This document shows positions 42,501 through 53,186 of a stretch of DNA of 64,000 nucleotides, piece by piece. Each line of letters starts with the position of its first letter. Within the stretch, counting starts at the first letter, position 1. A program made the position numbers and the translations under genes. This DNA comes from Watersipora subatra. Lineage: Eukaryota > Bryozoa > Gymnolaemata > Cheilostomatida > Watersiporidae. A model generated the notes under the pieces. It saw only the letters and a list, made by a program, of their open reading frames with translations. It made no database searches and was not told where the DNA came from. The stretch lies in the NCBI RefSeq assembly GCF_963576615.1, contig NC_088712.1:13460541-13524540 (forward strand), in the 5' to 3' direction.

Positions 42501-45500
42501 GAGATTGAGAAGTTAATGAACTAAAACATTCTGCAAATGTTTTTTTATTTTTAGAATTGATTAATAACTTTGGGTTATCATCTTGATGCTTACTAAAATT
42601 CACATGATCAATTTATTCAAAATTGAGTGCTATTTGAAATAAAAAGGAAATTATGTATGATGTGCAGGCAATAATATAATAGTTTGCAGAAAAATTAAAT
42701 CATAATGATGACTCATTTACATGTATTTCATGGTAGAGCAAGTGCCAGATGGTAACTTAAACTATTGTATGACGGTTAATTGTCATCTGCACTTCATACA
42801 GGTCATATACAGTTTTAAATGCCCGCTATAAACACGGTGAACACTATAAACCTAGAAGCAGATTCAGGACAGATCAACGTGAGAGAACAAGGAGCAGAAC
42901 TAGAGCTGGTGAATGCTATAAATCTAGGAGCAGATTCAGGACAGATCAATGTGAGAGATCAAGGAGCAGATTCAGGAATGATCAACGTGAGAGATCAAGG
43001 AGCAGAACTAGGGCTGGTGATCACTATAAATCTAGGAGCAGATTCAGGACAGATCAACGTGAGAGATCAAGGAGCAGATTCAGGACAGATCAACATGAGA
43101 GATCAAGGAGCAGAACTAGGGCTGGTGAACGCTATAAAATTAGGAGCAGATTCAGGAATGATCAACGTGAGAGATCAAGGAGCAGAACTAGGGCTGGTGA
43201 TCACTATAAATCTAGGAGCAGATTCAGGACAGATCAACGTGAGAGATCAAGGAGCAGATTCAGGACAGATCAACATGAGAGATCAAGGAGCAGATTCAGG
43301 ACAGATCAACATGAGAGATCCAGAAGCAGAACCAGGGCAACTAAACTCTATAGAACAGTGAGCAGATCGAGGGCAGACCAGCGCTATAGATCTTGGAGTG
43401 GAAGTAGTTCACCTAGAAGGTATATCTTCTCTTATGACATATGGCATAAACATAGACCTTCAGCTCAAGTTACACATTAATTTTCAACTTGAAGATAACA
43501 ATTTATTAATAAAATTATTAAGCGAACCTCTTTCATAATTATTAATACATGTTTTGATAGCGCAGCATACAATATAATAATATTATTTGTTTATAGCGGG
43601 TCAAACTCCTCATCATCAATTATGCATATTGATCCAGGACCTAATGACTTTAACAACAGTGACATTGATGATACGTAAGTCTAAATAAATATAATTATTA
43701 TTAGCACTAACCATAAAATAAATATGACCAAAAAAATCTATTACTTCTTTAATAAATCATCAATACGACAATGAGTGGTTTTCATATACTAACTACACAA
43801 TAATATATGTGGGATTCACTTATCAATTATATATAAAAGAAAAATTTCTAAAGGCACAAAATTTCTATATCGATTCAAATTGTGGAATTATTTTCCAGCA
43901 TCGATTAAGATGAACATCTACGTAGTCGTGCTATCAGGTGGTACCAGAAACATCCGAGAAATCGACGAAGAGCAGAACTGAAACAGAAATAAAAACACAA
44001 TGTACCATTCACATGTGTTATATGTTCATGGCGGTAATGCAATGCAGTTATCTCGTCTCACATGTTTGCGATTCTGGTGTTGGTTTATAGAAAGATAACC
44101 ATAACTAACATTTATTTCTCTAGTGTGGTGACATATGAGATTTATCCAGCCGGGAGCAAGCAGCAAGGAGATATGCTTGTGTCATCAAATGGGTACAGCT
44201 ACGTCGTCAATAAAATTTATAAAAAGATGGATGGTAGAAAGACAGTCTATTGGATTTGTAGCAAACGAAAAGAATGCAGAGCCAAAGTGACCCAGAGTGA
44301 CAGCTTTGAATCCGCATACAATGCATCCGGCTTACACAAGTGTCTATCGCAAGAATACCTACAAGAGCGAACTGCTTTAATAACTAAGGTAAGAGAAGTA
44401 ATGTTAGAAGCACCCAATCTCATTAATAATCCTCAAAACTAATTTAATGTAAAGTTTGGCTGAAGCTTTTCATACTAAATATTAGCATATGAAAAAGCTG
44501 TACATGACTCTGACTGATATTATAGATTAAAGAAGAAGCAAAACTGAAACCTTTCTCAAGTGCTACCTCGATAGTAGACTACAACTTGAAAGAATTTATG
44601 ACAGAATGTGCAACCAGCAGTAGTCTTTCAAGACAAAATTTAATCAGGATGGCCAATAAAATAAGAGAGAGAAACAGACCAAAACATCCAAAGTCAAAAG
44701 ATTTCGAGGTGAGTCAGCCTAAAATTTTATCATACATAATTTTAAATTATGTATTTAAATGTAATATTGAATTAAGATAAACAGGCTTAATTAAAAGAAT
44801 TGATTATAATCTTATTGAGTTTACTGCTGCTTGGAAAACCTAACTTCACTTGTGCTTTAACTTTGCAATAGAGGTTGGTAATCTAAACATCTGATACGGT
44901 AATCTAACTGTGACACAAATATCAAAACAGTATCTAAAATATTTTTTAGCTTATACTTGATGCCATACCAAAAAACTTCTTGCGGGCAGACATTCAAACT
45001 GATGGCGAAAGGCACTTAGTATTTTCCACTGACACTCAGCTAGATCAACTAAAGAAATCTAGAACTCTGTATTTGGATGGAACCTTCAAGTGCGTGAAAA
45101 GGCCTTTTGAGCAGCTGTTAACGATAAACGCCTTCATAAGACAGGGATGCTTCAGCAAACAAGTGCCACTTTTATACGTATTAATGTCAAAAAGAAGAAA
45201 GCTGGATTATGTTCAGGTACAAATCTTTATAGAATATTTGTATTACAAGAGCCAATTTTCACCCAACCCTCCCTCTTTAAATGCTATCTCATTGTGTTAT
45301 CAGTGCCATAATTTCTTTTCAGGTATTGAAAGACATTAAAGAACGGCTAGCACCTGGTTTGAATGCAAAATATGCAATGGCTGACTATGAATTAGGTAAG
45401 TAAGTATTTGTTAACACTAATATCTGGAATGTACATTTAATTACACAGGCGTTCACGTTGAAATGTTTCATGATGTAAAATAGGTTTGCTATGTCCATTC

Positions 45501-46392
45501 CAAATTAAATTTGTCATAAAAATTAAGCGGTTATATGTCCCACTTGAAAATATTATGGACACATTTTCAAACATTAAAGAAAATGTTTAATTTTGTAAAA
45601 CGTTAGGCTGTCTCAGTATCACCATGTTGCGTAACTGGACGCATCTGTGATTAGTACAACGATTTGGGTTTAGTCAATGGTAACATTGGTGATTCTCAAT
45701 ACAATGCCAATGAATATTGTATAAATAGAATATTTTTCTCCATTTTAGCACTGTGGAAAGCAGTCCATGAAGTGTTTGGGAAAGAGCTAGAGATGAGAGG
45801 TTGTCATTTTCACTTTTGTCAATCGATCCACCGGAATATGAAAAACTATGGACTATCAAAGAGCTATCGCAATAAGAATGGTAAAGTGAGAGAACTGGTC
45901 ACTATGTTGTATGCCCTAGCGCTGGTACCAGCCAACAGTGTAAAAGAGGTGTTTAATTATATATGTAATAGAGCAGAAAGAGACATAGAGGAACAGGACT
46001 ACAGAATGTTTAGCTTGCTGGACTACTTTGAAAGATTTTGGTTAAGTGACAATAATCAAGGGTGGAGCCCAAAAGACTGGTGTGTTTTTGGTTTAGAAAT
46101 TAGAACCAACAACGACTTAGAAGGATGGCACAGAAAACTAAATGGGCTGCTACCGCATCCACACCCTAATATGTATTTACTTTTGTCCATCCTACATAGT
46201 GAAGCGGAAAATATAAACTATGTAGCACAAATGTTAGACAATGAGCAGCAACTGAGAAAACAGACAAAAAGCACACAATATAGAAATAAAGATTTAGAAA
46301 ATTTATGGAACAGCTTGAAAAACAGAACAATTTCACTTTCAAAGTTTATCAAGGCAGCCAAAGATCTAACACCAACATTTGATAGATTTTGA
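39501..46392 (+). CDS. 14-exon MULE transposase with PHD-like, RS and FLYWCH-like domains (963 aa)
   Basis: Exons: 39501-39695, 40472-40566, 40718-40792, 41221-41343, 41459-41541, 42011-42092, 42388-42498, 42802-43419, 43597-43674, 44124-44388, 44526-44708, 44950-45216, 45323-45395, 45749-46392. All junctions are GT-AG, phases agree throughout, and the sum is 2892 nt. Domains: PHD-like C4HC3 finger (C12, C15, C28, C31, H36, C39, C61, C64); Ser/Thr-rich linker; RS domain (about 273-452); FLYWCH-like finger (about 487-560; YVVNK, YWICSKRKECRAK, GLHKC); MULE transposase with DGTF (D679), ADYE (D746), GCHFHFC, and NNDLEGWH (E874) as the probable DDE triad. Transposases of this family cut and rejoin element ends. 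The PHD and RS parts suggest chromatin or splicing contacts, which is inference. No break was found, so it is either an active element or a domesticated gene. Confidence 0.85.
40207..40236. repeat. Perfect 13-bp hairpin in MULE gene intron 1
   Basis: AAGCGTATGTTAA, loop CATA, then TTAACATACGCTT. The stem is perfect over 13 bp. Confidence 0.85.
42854..43393 (+). repeat. 36-bp repeat array encoding the RS domain
   Basis: Fifteen 36-bp units in two types: nine of RSRFRTDQRERS type, five of RSRTRAGDHYKS type, and one degenerate last unit (VSRSRADQRYRS). The frame that splices in phase from 42802 is the arginine/serine one. It stays open to the donor at 43420. A second frame (ATG at 42819, GADSGQINVRDQ repeats) is open for 180 codons, only because the unit lacks stops in that frame too. 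Confidence 0.9.
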
Positions 46393-46559
46393 GTGCTCTA
46401 CTTTTACTACCTATATTTTGTTTTATTTTCCAACATAGCATTTGATGATGTATTATGGCATTATATCAATAATTGCTATTTTTAGCTATCTGTCATTGCT
46501 GTTCTTAATAATATTATGAATTATGTCATATATTAATTTTAGCAGGTCATTCATTACTG

Positions 46560-46576
46560 AATAAACTATTTAATAA
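46560..46576 (+). terminator. Poly-A signals of the MULE gene
   Basis: AATAAA at 46560-46565 and again about 10 bases on, roughly 170 bases after the TGA at 46390. Confidence 0.5.
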
Positions 46577-47364
46577 ATCAATTTTATTGATTTATATTTA
46601 TTTTTTAATGCTGTTACTACAAGTTTAATCTAAAATTTTGAGAGTTGAATCTCAACAATTATATGAACAAATATTCCAATAGCTCTTACGAAAGATGCCA
46701 AAACGCTACTCTGTAAAATTGCAACATTAACTTTTTGGAGACCTAGCTACAATGAATCAATGCACTTCTATGAATATTAATTATGCAGTTACAAGCATAC
46801 TTGTACAATATGCATATAGGCATATCTTATACACATGCATGTATGCAATTGATTGGGGTGGTTGCACAGCTATACTGAAGAATAAATCCACAAGCTTAGA
46901 AAGTATACATGATTATAACACAGTTGCATATAAAAAGACTTGTATTATACCACTACCAATGCGCTCTAATTCTGAAAAAATATATAGCCATTACTCCAAA
47001 ATTAGGATACAATTTCAAAATACTTCACTGTGAAACAAATGAACTTCCGTGTCGATAAAGTAGTGAAAGCTTTTAACAAACTCTCACAAATTTGATCATG
47101 TAGTAAAGAAGCATGCAATACGTTGTACATGTATAAATTATTACACCCAAATGTCACAGAACTCCATAAAAAATCAGTTGCATGCATATCACAAGTGTGT
47201 ATGCGAAGTATTTTCTGATACAGCAGTTATAGCATAGCATATGTTTAGCTGATGGAGCTAGTACACAAATTCTAAAACTAAACTAACATTAAGTTGAAAA
47301 TAAACTTAACTAACAGGTAAAAACTTACTAATAATATTAGAATTATTATTGTTTTTGTCCAATA
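46577..47364. other. 3' non-coding part of the MULE element
   Basis: No second gene seen. Short frames lack motifs. Confidence 0.4.
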
Positions 47365-47509
47365 GTATTATTTTCGACTAAACCACCTGAGTTTTCGACC
47401 AATAGCCTAAGTTTTCGACCAAAACTACACTTTTCGACGAAAGGCTTCAATTTCGACAAATGGCCTATCGGCAAATGCGTATTTCGACTAATAGAATTTC
47501 GGCGAAATC
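47365..47509 (-). repeat. Right terminal repeat array of the MULE element
   Basis: Reverse complement shows units AGGCCATTTGTCGAAATTGA, AGCCTTTCGTCGAAAAGTGT, AGGCTATTGGTCGAAAACTC and AGGTGGTTTAGTCGAAAATA. These have the same period and core (TNGTCGAAA) as the left array, in opposite orientation. Confidence 0.72.
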
Positions 47510-47941
47510 ACCATAAACCAATGAAACTGCTCCGATAATGCTTCCCAATGAGTCATTGGCTTAGCCTTAGAGACTAACGCATTTCGGACTCTGCTAGAAT
47601 GCGACATTTGTGAGCTTGAGTATGTACGATCACAGCGCAGAGACCAAGCGAATAGACCAGCTAGAGGAAAGTTTGGAGCGGTTTGTAAAAGATTTAGGGC
47701 TGAGGTACTTGATGAGTGCATCATTTTGTAATTACACCAAACAACATATTCTTTTGTAACATATGTTATCAATATTTACAACATAATTATAATAAGTGCT
47801 TTACTTCTGAGTCAGGAGTCAAGCAGGAGTAATGCCAGGAGTCCTGATACCTGGCATTACTCGTTCATACGTAAAACTAAACTTTTTCTTCTGGTAGAAT
47901 GCATTACGTGTTCTAGTTGATAGTCTGGCTGTATTTTTGTG

Positions 47942-48815
47942 TAAAGGTTGACTTGCTACGAACTTCACATGACAGTTATTTGATATCAGCAGATTCACCA
48001 TGTCTTACTCTGCTGTGTTGTAGGTGAAAAATATGTGGAAACGTGATTACAAGCTCTTAAAAGCTCAAAAACGAACAGTTAATCGCAGCCACACGAGACC
48101 GCCGTAGTTTGGATTCGTTTTCCAAAACGGCTCGAATGTGACCTAACTGTGGTAGATGGTTTCTGTTTACACTTTCATGCAACCTTATTCGTCGAAATAT
48201 TTTCACAAAATTATATACTTCACGCAGTCAATAAAACCATGTCTATTGTTCTTACGCGTCTGTTTTATAGTCATTGTAACACTGTCACTTTTAGCACTGA
48301 TATCCTATAACTTACCGTAAAAATTTGTTTAATTTTTTAGCCTTTGCTTGAAGGAGTACATACCATTGTCTGATAATCATGACGAGCCTGTTGGTCACTT
48401 GTGATAATCGAACAGTGCTGCAGAAAATATTTGTGAAGGATTGGGTCACATGATCAGATTACGACTTGCGGATTCGACCAAATTGAAACAAAACTGTAAA
48501 GTAGCGAGCATCTATATTTGATACGGGGTCTTTGGTAAAACCAGAAGTGTTTGTCATAAACTAATGCTACGATAAGTTTTATATCGAGCTTTTTATTGGC
48601 CTTTCAATTCACGTGGCAAGACAATAACCAAATTTCATGGCTACGTCAGAGAAATAAAGAGATTCCAATCTACGGCGGCTTTGGGTTTTTGGGCTTTTAA
48701 GAGCTTGTAATCGCATTTCCACATATTTGGTACCTACAACAAAGCTGAGTCAAACATGGTGAATCTTTTGATACCAAATAACTGTAATGTGAATTTTGTT
48801 GCAAGTCAACCTTTA
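47942..48815. mobile_element. Foldback MITE with AAAGGTTGACTTGC ends
   Basis: The left arm TAAAGGTTGACTTGCTACGA... is inverted at the right (...GTTGCAAGTCAACCTTTA). Both arms align for about 150-175 bp (AAGCTCTTAAAAGC, ATATGTGGAAA, ATTCACCAT). TA target site. A half copy is at 28140-28308. Confidence 0.8.
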
Positions 48816-51800
48816 ATTAACGGGTTGTGTATTTAGGTTACTGCGATTGGTTATTGAGGGAGCACTGTCTTCGAGTATTTCATCGGAAATTCACCAGATT
48901 AATGAGATGGTATATTCAAGTTATTTGGTCAATGTCTGGTGTTAGCTGGCAGGAGAATGGATTTCAGCTTCTTGTGGTGGTTTCTCTGATATGTGATCAT
49001 CTTCTGTGGTTGATTCTTCTCAGCATGGAGTTCCTAATTAGCTTGTTGCTGCTTTTTAATTATTGGACTTTGGATGCTTTGAAGGGTCTTGTCGCTGGTG
49101 TGGCTTGCTATCTGTACGTCCCGTTGTGTGTATTGTATGTACAACTTCTTTGGCTTACTCCATTTTTTGTCGGTGTCTTCATATCTCCAAGCAACAGCAT
49201 AGTGTTTGTCTATCCAGTAATCTGTCCCATTCCGTGTCGGTATCGAGTTTTAGTGAAATGTCAAAATAACAGCTTTTCACCATTGTCTTTTTTAATATAC
49301 CATTTTGAATAGTTTTTGAATTTGACGAGCACAATATAACAACTAGAACTTTCCAGTAACTGTGTATTTGTATCTGGCCACAGTGGTAATGGCTTTTCTT
49401 TTTTTACTTTCCGTGTGCGTGTGGTGGGTGCGTGCGGTGTGTGTGCGCGCAGTGTGCGTGTGTGCGTGCGTGCGTGTGTGTTGTGTATGTGTTAGTTAAT
49501 GTATAACTCTGTATATGCTGGAAGTTTGGTCGAGCAGCAGATATTTTTCTTCCTGTTTAGTTCACAAGTGCACAAATAGTTTTATGGTTTATTAATGTTA
49601 CTATAGTAGAGTAAAGGTACAAACTCAACTATTACTGCAAGACATAAAGGTACAAACTCAATTACATATTACTGTAAAACAGTCTTTAATATGACAAGGT
49701 TATTACATCTATTGAGAGCAAAATTTACAGCTCTTTCAACATTTACTGGCAGAATAGTATATTAATTATTTGTCTATGATTGATTGCACTTGAAAATTCA
49801 GACTGTCAGGGCTGAGTTTGAGTTCTAAACAACATTTTGTTCAGTGTAGGTCATTATGATATCCCTAAACCTCAATCTTACAATGATCATTATCTAAGGC
49901 AAGTCACTAAAAAATGTTCAGCATTAAATGATTGAAATACATGAAAATAGCAATAATCTTTCATTTTTAGCGTTGTACAATAAATATATCTTGAAGTCTT
50001 TTTCGTTATTTTCAGGCTTACATTCAGACGTTGTGAGAAAAAGCTTAGCTATTACATTCTTAATAGTTCATAATATTAATTATATGATTATAAGTACATG
50101 TATTTTGAAGTTACATGTAGAATTTAATATCCATTATTTTTCCAGTTTTTAAGTACAAGTTAGAGTTGTCCCTCTTTATCAACATTTATAAGACAACTCT
50201 CGTTCCTTTTCTAGATAAAGACAGTTCAAACTAAAAGGAGAAAAGTCGCGATATGGCTTAAATCATAGTCTATGCTGGTGATTAATGGAAGCAAATACTC
50301 CATGCAAACATGATAAAAATTGATTCTAATAATAGTTTCATCTTTGCTGAAGATGCAGCAGTTCGTTTTTGTAAGCTTATTTTGTAAGTTAATTGAAATG
50401 AAAAATATTATTGAGTTGAGTTGGTATCAGCTTTCCTGAATTTTCAAACAATGCAATAGAACGAAGCTAACAAAGCTAGGGAATCATACACCTGTATTCA
50501 ATTTCATTTATCATGCATAAATAACTTTCCCACGACCAAATGAGTGGAGTGAATGTTTGAGAGTATTTATGATAAATGCATGTGCACACAACTTACAAAA
50601 ACTTTTCATCAACAACGTCGCAAACCCCTGTATCAAAATCTCATCGACAAATTTAACCATTTTTTGTAGCTTTGTTAAAGTATAATAACGATACGAAACA
50701 CATATAAGCCTATTTGAATATGTTACCAAGTCTTTGAAAATTGTCTACATTTTGCTAAACCTTACCCATTTGATCGGATTATACACAAATAAACAAATTA
50801 ATTTGGCCGAATATCTTTATTAAAACTAGCCAAGCCTTACTTTTTTCAAAATTAAGACCGGCAATCGAAACGCCGAGAGACAGAGAATAGAACCATTAAG
50901 TCATGCGCATTTCACAAAAAAATAACGTGCACATTTTACCAGTCTATAGCATTGTCGAATTGTCGAAGGTTTCTGTAATTAACGTAGAAGTACAGAATTC
51001 GTTTCTTTTTGCCGATTCAAAGTAACTGACATTTTGGAAACTTTTGAGTACTTTGGTATTCTAACTGATGTCCGAAGCAGTGAAAGTAAAGGAAATGACG
51101 ATGATATTTTTTATAACGATTTTTATGAGATTATTACAATATTATTACAATAATATTGCATTTTTCTTATTGCAGGGGGAGACATATAAACATATAATCT
51201 TTTCATTTTATTATTGTTGTTTGTTGTATATATTAACACCCACACCCAGTACATTACAGCTACCATTGCAGTGATCCTATTACACTGCAGTGCTATTTGA
51301 CTGCTAATATCGCATTTCTCAACCATCAGTACCCTTTCTTTTTTCCAATATCACTTTGGTCATGGGCTGTATGACAGGGGAATTTCTAGTATTCTATTAA
51401 ATTACATAATACTCAAAGCTCTACCTGTAGAATTATACCTCTAACTCCACCTGTAGTCTCTCCTCTGTCCTGTATTTTTAGTTGATCTTCCATTGCTGAT
51501 ATTTTTAAAACAATGAAAATAAAAAACACTGAGTGTTATGCTATCCAAAGTGAAACAAAATATTTAGCAGCAGTGTCCTCGTACTATGTACAAAATATAA
51601 TTGTAAAAATAAGGCTTTCAATGAATAATTAATCTTTTGAGAAGGTCAAAATAGGAGTTATGTTCTATTTAGCATAAACCTGATAACTTAAGCAATGCCC
51701 ACTTGTTATCCATCAGAAAGCTGGTTATTGTACTATAATATGGTACACATAACTGATCATTAAACAACAATAAAAATAGGAAAAAACTGCAAGTTATGAT

Positions 51801-52036
51801 ATTAAGTGAACGACGTAATATTCAGCGTTAACTAATATGTTTGTTTGTTTTCATCTATAATATAACTACAAAACATAATATGAAGAGTGTTTCTCACAGT
51901 ATAAAAGGACAAGAGAAATAGAAAAAATTGTCACTCCAGGAAAGGGGATGATGAAGTCTCTGTGCGCAATAGCAAGGCTAATCAAGGCGCGGAACCTGAA
52001 AGTAGAGTCAGCAGAAGTCTGTCTAGTTAGTTTAGT
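48816..52036. other. Intergenic region without recognised genes
   Basis: Contains a GT/GC-rich microsatellite (49411-49492), noted separately. The 161-codon hydrophobic plus-strand frame at 48827 and its antisense frame (about 70 codons) show no family motif. Confidence 0.4.
49411..49492 (+). repeat. GT-rich simple repeat
   Basis: Imperfect (GTGC/GTGT)n run, more G-rich on the plus strand than anything around it. Confidence 0.85.
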
Positions 52037-52440
52037 CTAGTCTGGTTGTCTGAGGTAGCGCTTTCGTTCATTTTTGAAAGAATTAGCATTCACAATTTCA
52101 CGCGGTGTAACCGGTAGTAGATTCCATAGCAATGACTCCTGATAACCCAAACAGCATTGACCCGCTTATGATTTAAACAATGGTATTTTTTAGGTTTATA
52201 TGTGTTTGACGAGTAGTTAGATGTGTTATGTTATGGTTTGTTTCATAAAATGTGTTGTGTGCTTTTATCAGTACTTTGTATTTGTATAACTTTTTAATAG
52301 TTAAAATTCTATTTAGGTTGAATAGCGGATTGGCAGAAAAATCATAAGATTTTTTGTTAACTATTCGGAGTAAACAGTTTTGAAAAAACTTTAATTTTGT
52401 TTAAGTAGCAGTCTGGAACACTTCCCCATTTCTTCATATT
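52037..52440 (-). pseudogene. LINE (non-LTR retrotransposon) ORF2 C-terminal relic
   Basis: Minus-strand pieces read FNLNRILTIKKLYKYKVLI, then THLTTRQTHINLKNT. After a frame change come YQESLLWNLLPVTPREI and NSFKNERKRYL, with a stop at 52039-52037. The order (LY.Y, R..., LWN.LP, FK..L..YL) is the conserved tail of LINE reverse-transcriptase proteins such as CR1 or jockey types. At least one frameshift and one stop. The catalytic RT part is absent. Confidence 0.65.
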
Positions 52441-53186
52441 AATAGAGTGTAGAGAAGTCTACGTAGTCGTCAACGACGCTTTAGATAAACTCCATATTCA
52501 AGGTTGTCAATTTATTTATTGCAGAATCTTTGTGATATTCCATAGAAACAGCATTAGACAACTCTGAGAATGCCTACTTGAACAAGAAATCACTGTTAAA
52601 AATGTTGGAAGAAAAACAAAATGACTTCATGCTAATCTAGTCTTTGTTGAACAATTGCTGTAAACATCTACCAGATGGTAAAATCTTTAGCTTAATCAGC
52701 TAGACTAGTGAGCTACTAGTGAAATGTTTCAAGCAAGCATGTCAGGCCATCTGACCTCAATATATCATGGTCCGTATGTATATCCTCAAAAGTGATTCCA
52801 TTTATCTGTACTACAAAAAATAAGCCCGATTTCTGAACCATGTCTTCACTGGTTCATTGTCTAAACTGGATTTTACTCAATAGCATTTGAAATTTGTTCC
52901 AATATTCATGAATGTGAATAAAAATATATAAACACTGGTGAAAAAACAGAAAATGTGGAGGTAAAGAAAATGTGATCAAAAATTAATTTACGGCGTATAA
53001 GCATTAAAATCATTATTATTAATGCAATGAGCATTAAAAATAAGTTTTAACCAAAGCAGTATAATATTGATCAATCTAAATTCAAACCAAATCGATCAAT
53101 ATTTGGGATTGATCCTAAAATATAAAAATTAATAAATGAAATTAGAAAATAGCATTAAAATTGACTAAGCGTGAGTACACAAAAGC

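Larger units (their letters stand above)
37831..47509 (+). mobile_element. Large MULE (Mutator-like) element, provisional bounds
   Basis: A multi-exon transposase gene lies between two arrays of related 20-bp repeats in opposite orientation (37831-37990 and 47365-47509). Reverse-complementing the right array shows the shared stretch ATTTGTCGAAATTGAAG and matching spacing. I take these as long terminal inverted repeats built from subrepeats. The outer ends GATTT.G.CGAAA agree on both sides. I found no convincing 8-11-bp target duplication, so the bounds are provisional and the repeats may have diverged. Confidence 0.6.

Noticed and set aside
42819..43361. 180-codon frame of GADSGQINVRDQ repeats
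   Set aside because: It is the +1 frame of the RS exon. The RS frame matches splice phase on both sides and is open further to the donor.
47488..47772. 94-codon minus-strand frame next to the MULE right end
   Set aside because: No recognisable domain, and it begins inside non-coding sequence; not supported as a gene.
48827..49312. 161-codon hydrophobic plus-strand frame
   Set aside because: No domain, signal or splice context. The antisense strand has an equally weak 70-codon frame.
49411..49492. GT-rich run considered as a regulatory or Z-DNA element
   Set aside because: An ordinary microsatellite explains it; nothing nearby links it to a gene.
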